Positions 15,099 through 25,532 of a stretch of 33,870 nucleotides of DNA are shown here, piece by piece. The DNA comes from an uncultured Flavobacterium sp. (GTDB taxonomy: Bacteria > Bacteroidota > Bacteroidia > Flavobacteriales > Flavobacteriaceae). Position numbers and translations under genes: made by a program. The stretch lies in assembly GCF_947632075.1 (NCBI RefSeq), contig NZ_CANRNX010000019.1, positions 1 to 33,870 on the forward strand, in the 5' to 3' direction. Within the stretch, counting starts at the first letter, position 1. The number at the start of each line of letters is the position of its first letter. The notes beneath the pieces are model-generated. The model saw nothing but the letters and a program-made list of their open reading frames with translations, ran no database searches and was not told where the DNA came from.

Positions 15099-15245
15099 GT
15101 TATATAAAAATAACATTCTTTTTTTTGTTTCTTTTTTAAAACTTTTCTAAATTCGTAAATAATAATTTTCTATTTCAAAAGATTTTTTTGATTGGCATAC
15201 ATTTTGAAAATTATATCAACAATAAATTTACAAAACAAAGTAAAG

Positions 15246-15635
15246 ATGAAAAAATTTTTAAGTTTGGTTGCTATGTTATTAATAACAGCAGCTTCATTCG
15301 CCCAAGGTGGTCCAAAGATTCAATTCAAAGCTGAGAATAACACCATCGACTACGGAACAGTAGTTAGAGGTGAAGACTCAGGTGTACGTGTTTTTGAATT
15401 TACAAACACAGGAGATCAACCATTAATCATTACAAATGTAAGATCTACTTGTGGATGTACAGTACCTTCAAAACCACAGGCTCCAATTATGCCTGGAAAA
15501 TCTGATAAAATTGAAGTTAAATACAACATGAGCCCTGGAAAAATCAGTAAAGTAATCACTGTAGAAACTAATGCTACTAATGTTGAAAATGGCGTTGTAG
15601 CTTTAAAAATCAAAGGTGAAGTAGTTAACAAATAA
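15246..15635 (+). CDS. DUF1573 domain exported protein
   Basis: About 129 residues. The ATG at 15246 is chosen because it opens a typical signal peptide (MKKFLSLVAMLLITAASFAQ). The mature part is one DUF1573 immunoglobulin-like beta domain: IDYGTVVRGEDSGVRVFEFTN, then NVRSTCGCTVPSKP and YNMSPGKISKVITVETNA. The TCGCT-P motif is the family's hallmark. These small periplasmic proteins are abundant in Bacteroidota and their function is unknown. It is transcribed away from the sulfur island, and the shared intergenic operator does not have promoter-like spacing on this side, so membership in the sulfur regulon is doubtful. Confidence 0.88.
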   Translation: MKKFLSLVAMLLITAASFAQGGPKIQFKAENNTIDYGTVVRGEDSGVRVFEFTNTGDQPLIITNVRSTCGCTVPSKPQAPIMPGKSDKIEVKYNMSPGKISKVITVETNATNVENGVVALKIKGEVVNK

Positions 15636-15656
15636 TCTACTTAAAATATTAATAAG

Positions 15657-15685
15657 AAAGACCGATTTTATTTCGGTCTTTTTTT
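15657..15685 (+). terminator. Terminator after DUF1573 gene
   Basis: Stem AAAGACCGA/TCGGTCTTT with a 7-nt loop (15666-15672) and a trailing T-run. Confidence 0.88.
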
Positions 15686-15850
15686 ATTATAATTTTCTAA
15701 AACATTAACTTAGAAATTAAAAGGTTTAATAAAAAAGGTGTTCTTTTTTCACAATTACAATATATAAAAATGAGAAATTGCCAAAATGGTAATTCTTTGA
15801 AAATTAGATTCATTTATAATTAATTCACTTTCGTTTCGGTAAGAATTGAT

Positions 15851-15858
15851 TATCTTTG
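15851..15858 (+). promoter_or_regulatory. -7 box of the isocitrate dehydrogenase gene
   Basis: TATCTTTG matches TAnnTTTG exactly, 47 bp before the ATG. No canonical -33 TTG is seen at the expected distance. Confidence 0.6.
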
Positions 15859-15893
15859 TGTAATTATTTAAAAATAAAACAAACGTTCAATAA

Positions 15894-18122
<2,229 letters not shown>

Positions 18123-18143
18123 TATTGTAACGATTATAAATCT

Positions 18144-18174
18144 AAAAGCTCCGTTTTTCCGGAGCTTTTTTTAT
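18144..18174 (+). terminator. Terminator after icd
   Basis: Stem AAAAGCTCCG/CGGAGCTTTT (18144-18153 with 18160-18169) with a 6-nt loop and a T-run. Confidence 0.9.
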
Positions 18175-18245
18175 TAAAAATCATCAATATATAATTTTAG
18201 TGATATTTTTTTAACATAAAAAGCAAATAATAATTCAGTAAATTT

Positions 18246-18253
18246 TATATTTG
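18246..18253 (+). promoter_or_regulatory. -7 box with near-leaderless spacing
   Basis: TATATTTG matches TAnnTTTG exactly and ends only 10 nt before the ATG at 18264, so the transcript leader would be only a few nucleotides. Confidence 0.6.
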
Positions 18254-18263
18254 CTTAAAAAAA

Positions 18264-19037
18264 ATGAAAGTAAATCAAACAGACAAAAATTTAGATTCTA
18301 ATCAAAAGCCAAAGTCGAATAAAAAAATTATTTTAATTATTTTTTCAATTTTAGCTGTAATTTGTGTTATCACGTTTATTGTTATAAAATATGTTTATAA
18401 CAAAACACAAGAAGATCATAATAATCAAATTGAATTATCGTTTGAAGAAAAACAAGCTGCTATGGCAAATTTATTTTCAGTCGCTGAATATGATGCTATT
18501 CCAAATAACTATAAAGAGCATATTTATCATTTCATGGAATACAATGATTTTTTAGATGGAACTTATTTTCTAACTAAAATTTCAGACCGTGCTAAAAAAG
18601 TTTTTGCCTTTGGTGATTTTACAAGTGACAATAATGATGAAGATGACATGGCTATTTTACTTGAAAGTAATGATTTTAAGAGTTCTAAATTAGTCGTTTT
18701 CAATCATAAAGGTGAACTTTTGTATGTCGAAGATTATGAATATGATTTACCTATTATTAATTCTTTTAAAGTAGGTTCAAAGATATTTATGGATGACATT
18801 AAACTTGTACCTTCTCCTTGCGATGGTTTAATCATAAAAACGGAATATAATAAACGAGCTTTAGTTTATAACAAAAAGGCTAAAAAATTTGAAACCTATC
18901 ATCAATTCTCACAAGATGAAATAGATTCAATTGAAAATGAAAGAGAATACAATGAGCAAGATTACTACGAGGAAGAACCACCAAAACCTGATAGTACCAT
19001 GCAAGAAGATATTTTTACTATACAGGAAGTTAGTTAA
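18264..19037 (+). CDS. Unrecognised single-pass membrane protein
   Basis: 257 residues; I do not recognise the family. A Lys/Asn-rich N-terminus (1-20) is followed by one transmembrane helix (about 21-45, core IILIIFSILAVICVITFIVI) and a soluble, probably periplasmic, domain. That domain contains two acidic stretches: SDNNDEDDMAILLES around residue 127 and a Glu/Pro-rich C-terminal tail (YYEEEPPKP). The segment AFGDFTSDNNDEDDMAILLE followed by KLVVFNHKGELLY resembles a repeat-containing beta-propeller-like blade, but only faintly. It has its own short-leader promoter and a strong terminator, so it is a monocistronic gene. Confidence 0.75.
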   Translation: MKVNQTDKNLDSNQKPKSNKKIILIIFSILAVICVITFIVIKYVYNKTQEDHNNQIELSFEEKQAAMANLFSVAEYDAIPNNYKEHIYHFMEYNDFLDGTYFLTKISDRAKKVFAFGDFTSDNNDEDDMAILLESNDFKSSKLVVFNHKGELLYVEDYEYDLPIINSFKVGSKIFMDDIKLVPSPCDGLIIKTEYNKRALVYNKKAKKFETYHQFSQDEIDSIENEREYNEQDYYEEEPPKPDSTMQEDIFTIQEVS

Positions 19038-19077
19038 AAAAAAGCTGTTTCATAAAGTATGAAACAGCTTTTTTTAA
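19036..19077 (+). terminator. Terminator after the membrane-protein gene
   Basis: Stem of A-run plus GCTGTTTCATA paired with TATGAAACAGC plus T-run (19036-19054 with 19058-19075), loop AAG. Confidence 0.9.
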
Positions 19078-19204
19078 TATCAACAAGTTTGAGTTAATTT
19101 TATTCTAAATTAAATCAACTTAAAACGAATATTACTAAATTGTGTTGCGTAAATAATAGTATAAAAATCTACATTTTTTACTTTATATTTAAATTTATAT
19201 AAAA

Positions 19205-19615
19205 ATGAACACCATTACAATTGCTTCGGCAATGATTTTAAATAAAAAAAATGAAATTTTGTTGGTTAGAAAAAAAGATTCGACCTATTTTCAATTACCT
19301 GGTGGTAAAATCAAAACAAATGAAACTATAATCGAAACTTTGCAAAGAGAATTACAAGAAGAAATAAATCTTTCTGTAAAGGAGAAAAATTGTGTTTTTT
19401 TAGGAAATCATCAAACTGAAGCTGTTAATGAAAAAAACACCATCGTTATTGGTAACTTATTTGAAGTTATTGATACTAATATAGATAGTATTAAAATTCA
19501 AAATGAAATAGAAGAAATGGTATGGTTAAACGCATCTAATTATAATAACTATAAATGGGCGCATTTAGCTGAAGAATTTATACTTCCTATTTGGTTAAAA
19601 AAACAAAAACTATAA
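19205..19615 (+). CDS. Nudix hydrolase
   Basis: 136-residue cytoplasmic hydrolase of nucleoside-diphosphate-linked compounds. The Nudix box is visible as G-KIKTN-E-TIIETLQ-RELQEEINL, matching GX5EX7REUXEEXGU except that the late Gly is Asn. The metal-binding RE-x2-EE core is intact, so catalysis should be possible. The preceding ILLVRKKDSTYFQLPGGK segment is typical of MutT-like members. The substrate cannot be inferred. It lies 25 bp before the TonB receptor gene on the same strand, which may be coincidental. Confidence 0.88.
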   Translation: MNTITIASAMILNKKNEILLVRKKDSTYFQLPGGKIKTNETIIETLQRELQEEINLSVKEKNCVFLGNHQTEAVNEKNTIVIGNLFEVIDTNIDSIKIQNEIEEMVWLNASNYNNYKWAHLAEEFILPIWLKKQKL

Positions 19616-19640
19616 AAAGAATCTTTATCTTTATTTAAAA

Positions 19641-22013
19641 ATGAAAAAGACACTACTATCTTTATTTTTATTAACTTCAACTCTTTCAGTTAAAGCTCAG
19701 GTCCTTTTCAAACTAAATGGAAAAGTTGTTACTTCAGACAATAAAAGTATTGAAAACGCAACCATTTATATTCCAAAAATAGATAAAGAATTAACTTCTA
19801 ACAATTCAGGGTATTTTGAAACCGAAATTTCGGCTGGTGAATACGTTATATACTCTGATTATTTAGGTTATGAAACCTTTCAGAAAACAATAAATATCGA
19901 CAAAGACTACACCTTAACTATTGTTTTAACCAAACAAGAAGATGATGTTTTGGATGAAGTTGTTATTTATACCGATGGTAAAAAACTCGATGTTCGTAAA
20001 CCAGAAATGAGCGTTAATACATTAACTGCTGCAGAAATTAAAAAACTTCCTGTTGTTTTAGGTGAAACAGATATTTTAAAGTCAATTTTACTTTTGCCTG
20101 GAGTTGTTAATTCAGGTGAGGGAACTTCAGGATTTAATGTTCGTGGTGGTGGTTCAGATCAAAATTTATTATTGTTAGACCAAGCTAATGTATTTAGTTC
20201 ATCTCATTTGTACGGATTCTTCTCTGTTTTTAATAATGATGCCGTTAGAAATATTAAATTATACAAAGGTGGAATTCCTGCACGTTACGGCGGAAGAGCT
20301 TCTTCTATACTTGAGATAGATCAGAAAGTTGGAAATTATGATAAGTTCAACGCTTATGGAGGAATCGGTTTATTGTCAAGCAGATTAACATTAGAAGGTC
20401 CGATAATTAAAGATAAATTTTCATATCTTATTTCAGGAAGAGGGTCTTATGCACATTTATTCTTGAAATTTACAGACATCGAAAGTACCGCATATTTTTA
20501 TGATATTAATGCCAAATTGAGTTATAAATTTAATGATTACAATAACTTAAGTGTAACAAGTTATTTTGGAAGAGATATTTTTAAATTCAATACAGCTTTT
20601 AATAATAATTTTGGAAATACTATTGTTTCAGCAAATTATAATCATCGATTAAACGACAACATCAACGGAAAATTATATGCTAATTATACAGATTATCATT
20701 ACAATCTTACTTTAGGTTTTGTAGGATTTAACTGGAATTCGGGTATAAAAAACTATGATATCAAATATCAAATAGATCAAAAAATAAATGACAAATTAGA
20801 TTTAAAGTACGGAATTCAAACCCAATATTATACGTTTAATCCAGGAACTATTGAACCAAACACAAACGATTCCCAAATTAATTATTATAAAATCCCGAAT
20901 AAATTTGCTTTTGAACCTGCTGCGTTTATTGAAGCTGAACAAGAGATTACTCGTTTTTTAAATATCAATTACGGAATTAGATATTCTCAATTTTATCGTT
21001 TAGGAAACGAAACGATTAATATTTACAAGAATAATAATCCTGTAGTTTATAATCCAGAAACTGATGCTTACGAAAAAGCGATTCCAATAGAACAAAAACA
21101 TTACAAACGAAATCAAAAAATAAGTTCTTTTGATAATTTTGAACCTCGTTTAGCACTTGCATTTCAAACCAAAGAAGAACAATCTTTAAAATTTAGTTTT
21201 AGTAAAATGGCTCAATACATTCATATTGTTTCAAACACTAATGCTGCAACTCCTTTAGACATTTGGGAACCAAGTGGACCTTATATTAAACCTCAAATTG
21301 TTTATCAATATGCAGTTGGTTTCTTCCAAAATTTTAAAGAAAATAAATACAGTTTAGAAGTCGAAGCTTATTACAAAGATGGAAAAAATCGTTTAGATTA
21401 CATTGATGGGGCCGATTTAATTGGAAATAAAGCAATTGAGCAAGTTTTACTAAACGGAAAAACAAGAGCTTATGGTATTGAATTTTTGTTTAGAAAAAAC
21501 ATAGGTAAATTTAACGGATGGATTGCTTATACCATTTCAAAATCTGAACAAAAAACAGTAGGTAGAACACCTAATGAAGCAGGAATAAACCATGGACAAT
21601 GGTACCGAACTCCATTTGATCGTTTACACGATTTAACTATAATAGGAAATTATGAATTAAACGAAAAATGGTCTTTAAGTGGTAATTTCACGCTTCAATC
21701 TGGTCGTCCGGTAACTTATCCGGTTGCAAAATATGATTTCCTTGGACAAACAATTAATGATTTTGATTACAGAAACAACTATAGTTTACCAACGTTTCAT
21801 CATTTAGATATCTCTGCAACTTATGTTCCGAACCCAAATAGTAAAAAAAGATGGAAAGGAGAATGGGTATTTAGCATCTACAATATTTATAGCCGTAAAA
21901 ATGCTGCTTCAATAAGCTTCAGAGAAAATGAAGAATTTAGAAATAAAACCGAAGCTGTTAAACTATCAATTTTTGGAATTGTTCCAAGTGTAACTTATAA
22001 CTTTAAATTTTAA
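19641..22013 (+). CDS. TonB-dependent receptor with carboxypeptidase-regulatory-like N-domain
   Basis: Outer-membrane active transporter of 790 residues. A signal peptide (MKKTLLSLFLLTSTLSVKAQ) is followed by a CarboxypepD_reg-like domain (about 22-110; FKLNGKVVTSDNKSIENATI, then YSDYLGYETFQKTINI), a plug domain (about 125-230; ILLLPGVVNSGEGTSGFNVRGG and YKGGIPARYGGRASSILEI) and a 22-strand barrel ending in the canonical aromatic residue (VTYNFKF). It starts the pair with the DUF4249 lipoprotein 3 bp downstream, a recurring Bacteroidota pairing. The ligand is unknown; no SusC-type signature or polysaccharide genes are adjacent, so a glycan role is not suggested. Confidence 0.93.
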   Translation: MKKTLLSLFLLTSTLSVKAQVLFKLNGKVVTSDNKSIENATIYIPKIDKELTSNNSGYFETEISAGEYVIYSDYLGYETFQKTINIDKDYTLTIVLTKQEDDVLDEVVIYTDGKKLDVRKPEMSVNTLTAAEIKKLPVVLGETDILKSILLLPGVVNSGEGTSGFNVRGGGSDQNLLLLDQANVFSSSHLYGFFSVFNNDAVRNIKLYKGGIPARYGGRASSILEIDQKVGNYDKFNAYGGIGLLSSRLTLEGPIIKDKFSYLISGRGSYAHLFLKFTDIESTAYFYDINAKLSYKFNDYNNLSVTSYFGRDIFKFNTAFNNNFGNTIVSANYNHRLNDNINGKLYANYTDYHYNLTLGFVGFNWNSGIKNYDIKYQIDQKINDKLDLKYGIQTQYYTFNPGTIEPNTNDSQINYYKIPNKFAFEPAAFIEAEQEITRFLNINYGIRYSQFYRLGNETINIYKNNNPVVYNPETDAYEKAIPIEQKHYKRNQKISSFDNFEPRLALAFQTKEEQSLKFSFSKMAQYIHIVSNTNAATPLDIWEPSGPYIKPQIVYQYAVGFFQNFKENKYSLEVEAYYKDGKNRLDYIDGADLIGNKAIEQVLLNGKTRAYGIEFLFRKNIGKFNGWIAYTISKSEQKTVGRTPNEAGINHGQWYRTPFDRLHDLTIIGNYELNEKWSLSGNFTLQSGRPVTYPVAKYDFLGQTINDFDYRNNYSLPTFHHLDISATYVPNPNSKKRWKGEWVFSIYNIYSRKNAASISFRENEEFRNKTEAVKLSIFGIVPSVTYNFKF

Positions 22014-22016
22014 AAC

Positions 22017-22820
22017 ATGAAAAAAGTTTTATTTTCCTTAGTAATAACTTCAAGTTTATTATTTACAAGTTGTGAAGAAGTTATTGATTTAGATTTAGAC
22101 CAATACGAAAAAAGAGTTGTAATTGACGCTAATATTTTTGTTGGAGAAACCGATTATAATAAAATTAGAATGTACTATTCTGCACCATTTTATGCTACAG
22201 AATACGAATATATAAGTACAGCAACCATTGTAATTAAAGATTTAAATTCTAATCTTGAATTTCCTTTTCAGTATACAGAAAATGGTTATTATGAAAATGA
22301 TAATTTTACTCCAATTATAAATAACGAATACGAATTAAATATTGCGTACAATAATAAAATTTACAAAGCATCTTCAAAAGTTACTGAAGCCCCAATTATT
22401 GAAAATATAGAACAAATTAACAATGCCGGATTCTCAGGAAAAGATTATGAAATTCGTTTTTATTATCAAGATGATCCTAATGAAGAAAATTATTATTTAA
22501 AACAAGAAACTGATTCAGAAGAAACGAAATTTTCTGTAGGAAATGATCAATTCACAAACGGAAATTTAGTTTATGAATTATATTTCGGAAAAGAAGATCA
22601 ATTAGGAGATACCATACGTTTCTCACTCGCTAAAATAGATAAAGCATATTATAACTATTTAAATAAAATGTTTAGTAATGCAGCTTCTTCAGGAAATCCG
22701 TTTGCAACACCAAATGGTACATTGAAAGGAAATATTCAAAACTTATCAGATGTTAACGAATTCCCTCTTGGATACTTTAATTTAGCTAAACGCGAAAGTG
22801 CAATTCATATTATTGAATAA
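22017..22820 (+). CDS. DUF4249 family lipoprotein
   Basis: 267-residue lipoprotein: signal MKKVLFSLVITSSLLFTSC with the lipobox Cys at residue 19, followed by EEVIDLDLDQYEKRVVIDA, the opening typical of DUF4249. It is encoded 3 bp after the TonB receptor and is therefore a likely surface-exposed or periplasmic partner of that receptor, as in many Bacteroidota loci. The function of the family is unknown. It is somewhat shorter than many members, which run to 300 or more residues, but the N- and C-terminal segments (NLSDVNEFPLGYFNLAKRES) look complete. Confidence 0.88.
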   Translation: MKKVLFSLVITSSLLFTSCEEVIDLDLDQYEKRVVIDANIFVGETDYNKIRMYYSAPFYATEYEYISTATIVIKDLNSNLEFPFQYTENGYYENDNFTPIINNEYELNIAYNNKIYKASSKVTEAPIIENIEQINNAGFSGKDYEIRFYYQDDPNEENYYLKQETDSEETKFSVGNDQFTNGNLVYELYFGKEDQLGDTIRFSLAKIDKAYYNYLNKMFSNAASSGNPFATPNGTLKGNIQNLSDVNEFPLGYFNLAKRESAIHIIE

Positions 22821-22821
22821 T

Positions 22822-22858
22822 AAAAAAGACTGTTTGTGAATTAAACAGTCTTTTTTTT
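22822..22858. terminator. Bidirectional terminator between convergent genes
   Basis: Stem AAAAAAGACTGTTT/AAACAGTCTTTTTT with loop GTGAATT; T-runs on both strands. It serves the DUF4249 gene and the beta-barrel gene. Confidence 0.88.
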
Positions 22859-22863
22859 ATATT

Positions 22864-23482
22864 TTAAAAAGTATAGATTAAACGAACGTCTAATTGTCCT
22901 AAATAATTACCATAAAAAGGTGATTTTTTATATATTGTGTTTGTTACAGCAATATATTCTTGATGTTCTATTGCAAGATTAAAATCTTCAGATATTTTAA
23001 ATTTATATCCAATTCCAAATCCAATTCCAAACTGCAAGTTAGCATAACCTTCTTTATGTACTTCATAGTCATTAACGTAAGCACTCTGCAAGAAAGAAAG
23101 ACTTGGACCAAAATTTAAATTCCAATTTTTGTTCTTTCCAAAATGCCAATTTGCATGTGCTGGAATATAAATATAGTTAAGTTTTTCTCTAATTTTTAAA
23201 AACGAATTTGAATTGTATTCGAATTGTTTAATTTGTGTGCCCATTGTTTTATATTCTAACCCAATTCGAACACTCCAACTTTCGTTTTGATAGAAGTCAG
23301 CATTAATTCCAAAAGTTGGTTTTATCAAGTATTGATTATCTTTAATATACGGATTTCCATAATAATTAGAACTTGTTAGTCCAATCAAAATTGATAATTC
23401 AACATCTTTTTTACCTGCAAATTGTGCATTTGTAAAAAAGTGAATCATAATTAAAAATAGACTATATCTTTTTTTTATACAT
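22864..23482 (-). CDS. Outer-membrane beta-barrel protein, signal peptide apparently frameshifted
   Basis: Porin-family (OMP_b-brl-like) barrel of about 190 mature residues, with alternating amphipathic strands, aromatic-rich ends and a terminal Phe (VRLIYTF). Reading from the ATG at 23448 gives MIHFFTNAQFAGKK, too short for a signal peptide. An upstream ATG at 23482 starts MYKKK and stops at once at codon 7, because an 8-base T tract on the plus strand (23469-23476; A8 in the gene) shifts the frame. With one base fewer, the frame would read MYKKRYSLFLIMIHFFTNAQ, a normal signal peptide joined to the barrel. So this is either a broken gene, a sequencing slip or a phase-variable switch. Coordinates include the upstream ATG. 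Confidence 0.75.
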
Positions 23483-23622
23483 ATTTTTTTACAAATATAT
23501 ACTTTATAAAATTATAATAATAAGAAAGCTATTTATTATGAAAAATAGAATTTATTAAGTCGAAAATCACTTTATTAAATAAAAAAAAGGAGTTGTAATT
23601 TTTATACTATATAGGTTTTAAT

Positions 23623-23630
23623 TAAATTTG
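23623..23630 (+). promoter_or_regulatory. -7 box of yebC
   Basis: TAAATTTG matches TAnnTTTG exactly, 25 bp before the ATG. Confidence 0.55.
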
Positions 23631-23655
23631 CCAAAGATTATTAAATTAAAAGAAA

Positions 23656-24366
23656 ATGGGAAGAGCGTTTGAATTTAGAAAGGCTAGAAAAATGAAACGT
23701 TGGTCTGCAATGGCTAAAACGTTTACTCGAATTGGTAAAGACATTGTTATTGCTGTTAAAGAAGGCGGACCTCACCCAGAAAGTAATTCACGTTTACGTG
23801 CTGTAATTCAGAATGCGAAAGCGGCAAACATGCCAAAAGAAAACGTTGAACGTGCGATTAAAAAAGCTACTGAAAAAGATACAGCAAACTATAAAGAAGT
23901 ACTTTTTGAAGGTTATGCACCACACGGAATTGCTTTATTAATTGAAACAGCAACAGATAACAATAACAGAACTGTAGCAAACATTCGTTCATATTTTAAT
24001 AAATGTAACGGTACTATGGGAACTCAAGGTTCTGTAGATTTTATGTTCGATCATACTTGCAATTTTAGAATTGCAAAAATTGAAGGTTTAGATTTAGAAG
24101 AATTCGAGTTGGAATTAATTGATTTAGGTGTTGATGAAGTTTTCGAAGACGAAGACGGAATTATGATTTACGCACCTTTTAATAGTTTCGGATCTATTCA
24201 GAAAGAATTAGAAGAAAGAAATTTAGAAATATTATCTTCTGGATTTGATAGAATTCCACAGGTAACTAAAGAACTTACTGAAGAGCAAATAACTGATGTT
24301 GAAAAACTGTTAGAAAAAATCGAAGAAGATGATGACGTTCAAAACGTTTTCCATACAATGGCTTAG
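23656..24366 (+). CDS. YebC/PmpR family regulator or translation factor
   Basis: 236-residue cytoplasmic protein of the YebC/TACO1 family. It begins MGRAFEFRKARKMKRWSAMAK, followed by the conserved EGGPHPESNSRLRAVIQNAK and AANMPKENVERAIKKAT stretch, then LLIETATDNNNRTVANIRSYF and GTMGTQGSVDFMF. Members have been described as DNA-binding regulators and, more recently, as translation factors that relieve ribosome stalling at polyproline-like sequences. The sequence does not choose between these. Length and all three domains look complete. It is monocistronic with its own promoter and terminator. Confidence 0.95.
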   Translation: MGRAFEFRKARKMKRWSAMAKTFTRIGKDIVIAVKEGGPHPESNSRLRAVIQNAKAANMPKENVERAIKKATEKDTANYKEVLFEGYAPHGIALLIETATDNNNRTVANIRSYFNKCNGTMGTQGSVDFMFDHTCNFRIAKIEGLDLEEFELELIDLGVDEVFEDEDGIMIYAPFNSFGSIQKELEERNLEILSSGFDRIPQVTKELTEEQITDVEKLLEKIEEDDDVQNVFHTMA

Positions 24367-24373
24367 ATATGAT

Positions 24374-24410
24374 AAACACTTAATATTTTTATATTAGGTG
24401 TTTTTTTTTA
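24374..24410 (+). terminator. Terminator after yebC
   Basis: Stem AAACACTTAATAT (24374-24386) with ATATTAGGTGTTT (24391-24403), one G-U pair, followed by a T-run. Confidence 0.85.
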
Positions 24411-24686
24411 GTCTTTATATAAACAAACAATTTCAAATAAAAGTTAAGAGAATACTTTATTTCAGTAAAATAAACATCAAAAAAGATTTCTTTTAAATTA
24501 ACCTTACTAAACAATTATTTAACACTAATCAACCTAATTGTAACAAAAAATTAGATAAATAACATTTCAGAATTGTTTTCAGACCCCTCTTAACATTAAA
24601 CTTACATAAGGTTTAAATTTAATTTACTTTATCGTAACATTAGAATAATAACTAAAGCGGAGTTTTGCTTTTGAAAATAATAAGAA
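24411..24686 (+). promoter_or_regulatory. pstS upstream region with Pho-box-like repeat
   Basis: This 320-bp gap (with the terminator) holds no gene. TTAACAT (24590-24596), a 4-nt spacer and CTTACAT (24601-24607) form a 7-4-7 direct repeat with 11-nt period, as upstream of the PiT genes. A -7-like TAAATTTA follows at 24614-24621, 6 nt beyond the repeat. That leaves a leader of about 60 nt. A weak inverted repeat (CTAATT/AATTAG) is at about 24533-24553. Confidence 0.6.
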
Positions 24687-25532
24687 ATGAAAAACTCTTT
24701 TTACTTCATTTTAATACTTGCTGGAATACTATCTTCTTGTAGTAAAAAAAACAATGCTATTAAAATGAAAGGCTCAGATACCGAAGTAAACTTAGCCATA
24801 AATTTAGCAGAGAAATACACTGAAATTGATGATGATTTTAGTATATCTATTTCTGGTGGAGGATCTGGTTTAGGAATAACTTCTCTATTAAATGGCCAAG
24901 CAGACATTGCTAACTCTTCTCGTCCGCTTTCTGATGATGAAATTCAACAATTCAAAGACAAAAACATTGAACTTAAAACAGTTGTTTTTGCAGAAGATGC
25001 AACCGCATTTGTTGTACACAAAGATCTTCCTCTTAATGAAATTGACCTACAAACTTTAGGTAAAATTTTAAGTGGTGAAATTACAAACTGGAATCAAGTG
25101 ATCGATGTAGATTTACCTATTAATATTTATGGTCGTCAATCAAGTTCCGGAACACATTCTTTCGTTAAGAAAAAATTGAAAATTGAATTTTCACCAGCAG
25201 CAAAAGAAATGACAGGTAATGCACAAATCATCGAAGGGGTTAAAGCTGATAAATCTGGAATTGGATATGTTGGAGCCGGATATGTTGCTCACGATCCAAA
25301 TGCAGATACAAAAATCAGAATTATAAATATAAAAGAAACTCCAGATTCCCCTGCATATTCACCAATTGATACAGAAACTATCAATAATAGTTTATACTTT
25401 TTTCAACGTCCATTATATCAATTTGTTTTAGCAGAATCATGGGAAAAAGTAAAACCGTTCATCGATTTTGAAGAAAGTGATTTAGGAAAAAAACTAATCG
25501 AAGCACACGGTTATTATATAATTGAAAAATAA
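24687..25532 (+). CDS. pstS: PstS phosphate-binding lipoprotein
   Basis: High-affinity phosphate-binding component of the Pst ABC importer, 281 residues. Signal MKNSFYFILILAGILSSC with the lipobox Cys at 18 marks it as a lipoprotein anchored in the membrane. The phosphate-binding loops are recognisable: MKGSDTEVNLA, ISISGGGSGLGITSLLNGQADIANSSR and YGRQSSSGTHSFVKK. The four genes pstS, pstC, pstA and pstB are tightly packed; the stop here shares one base with the pstC start. A Pho-box-like repeat upstream suggests phosphate-starvation induction. Confidence 0.95.
   Translation: MKNSFYFILILAGILSSCSKKNNAIKMKGSDTEVNLAINLAEKYTEIDDDFSISISGGGSGLGITSLLNGQADIANSSRPLSDDEIQQFKDKNIELKTVVFAEDATAFVVHKDLPLNEIDLQTLGKILSGEITNWNQVIDVDLPINIYGRQSSSGTHSFVKKKLKIEFSPAAKEMTGNAQIIEGVKADKSGIGYVGAGYVAHDPNADTKIRIINIKETPDSPAYSPIDTETINNSLYFFQRPLYQFVLAESWEKVKPFIDFEESDLGKKLIEAHGYYIIEK

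Noticed and set aside
15099..15245. Regulation of the DUF1573 gene by operator copy 3
   Set aside because: At 21-22 nt from the operator on this side there is no TAnnTTTG-like box (the sequence is T-rich), and the gene start is 147 bp away.
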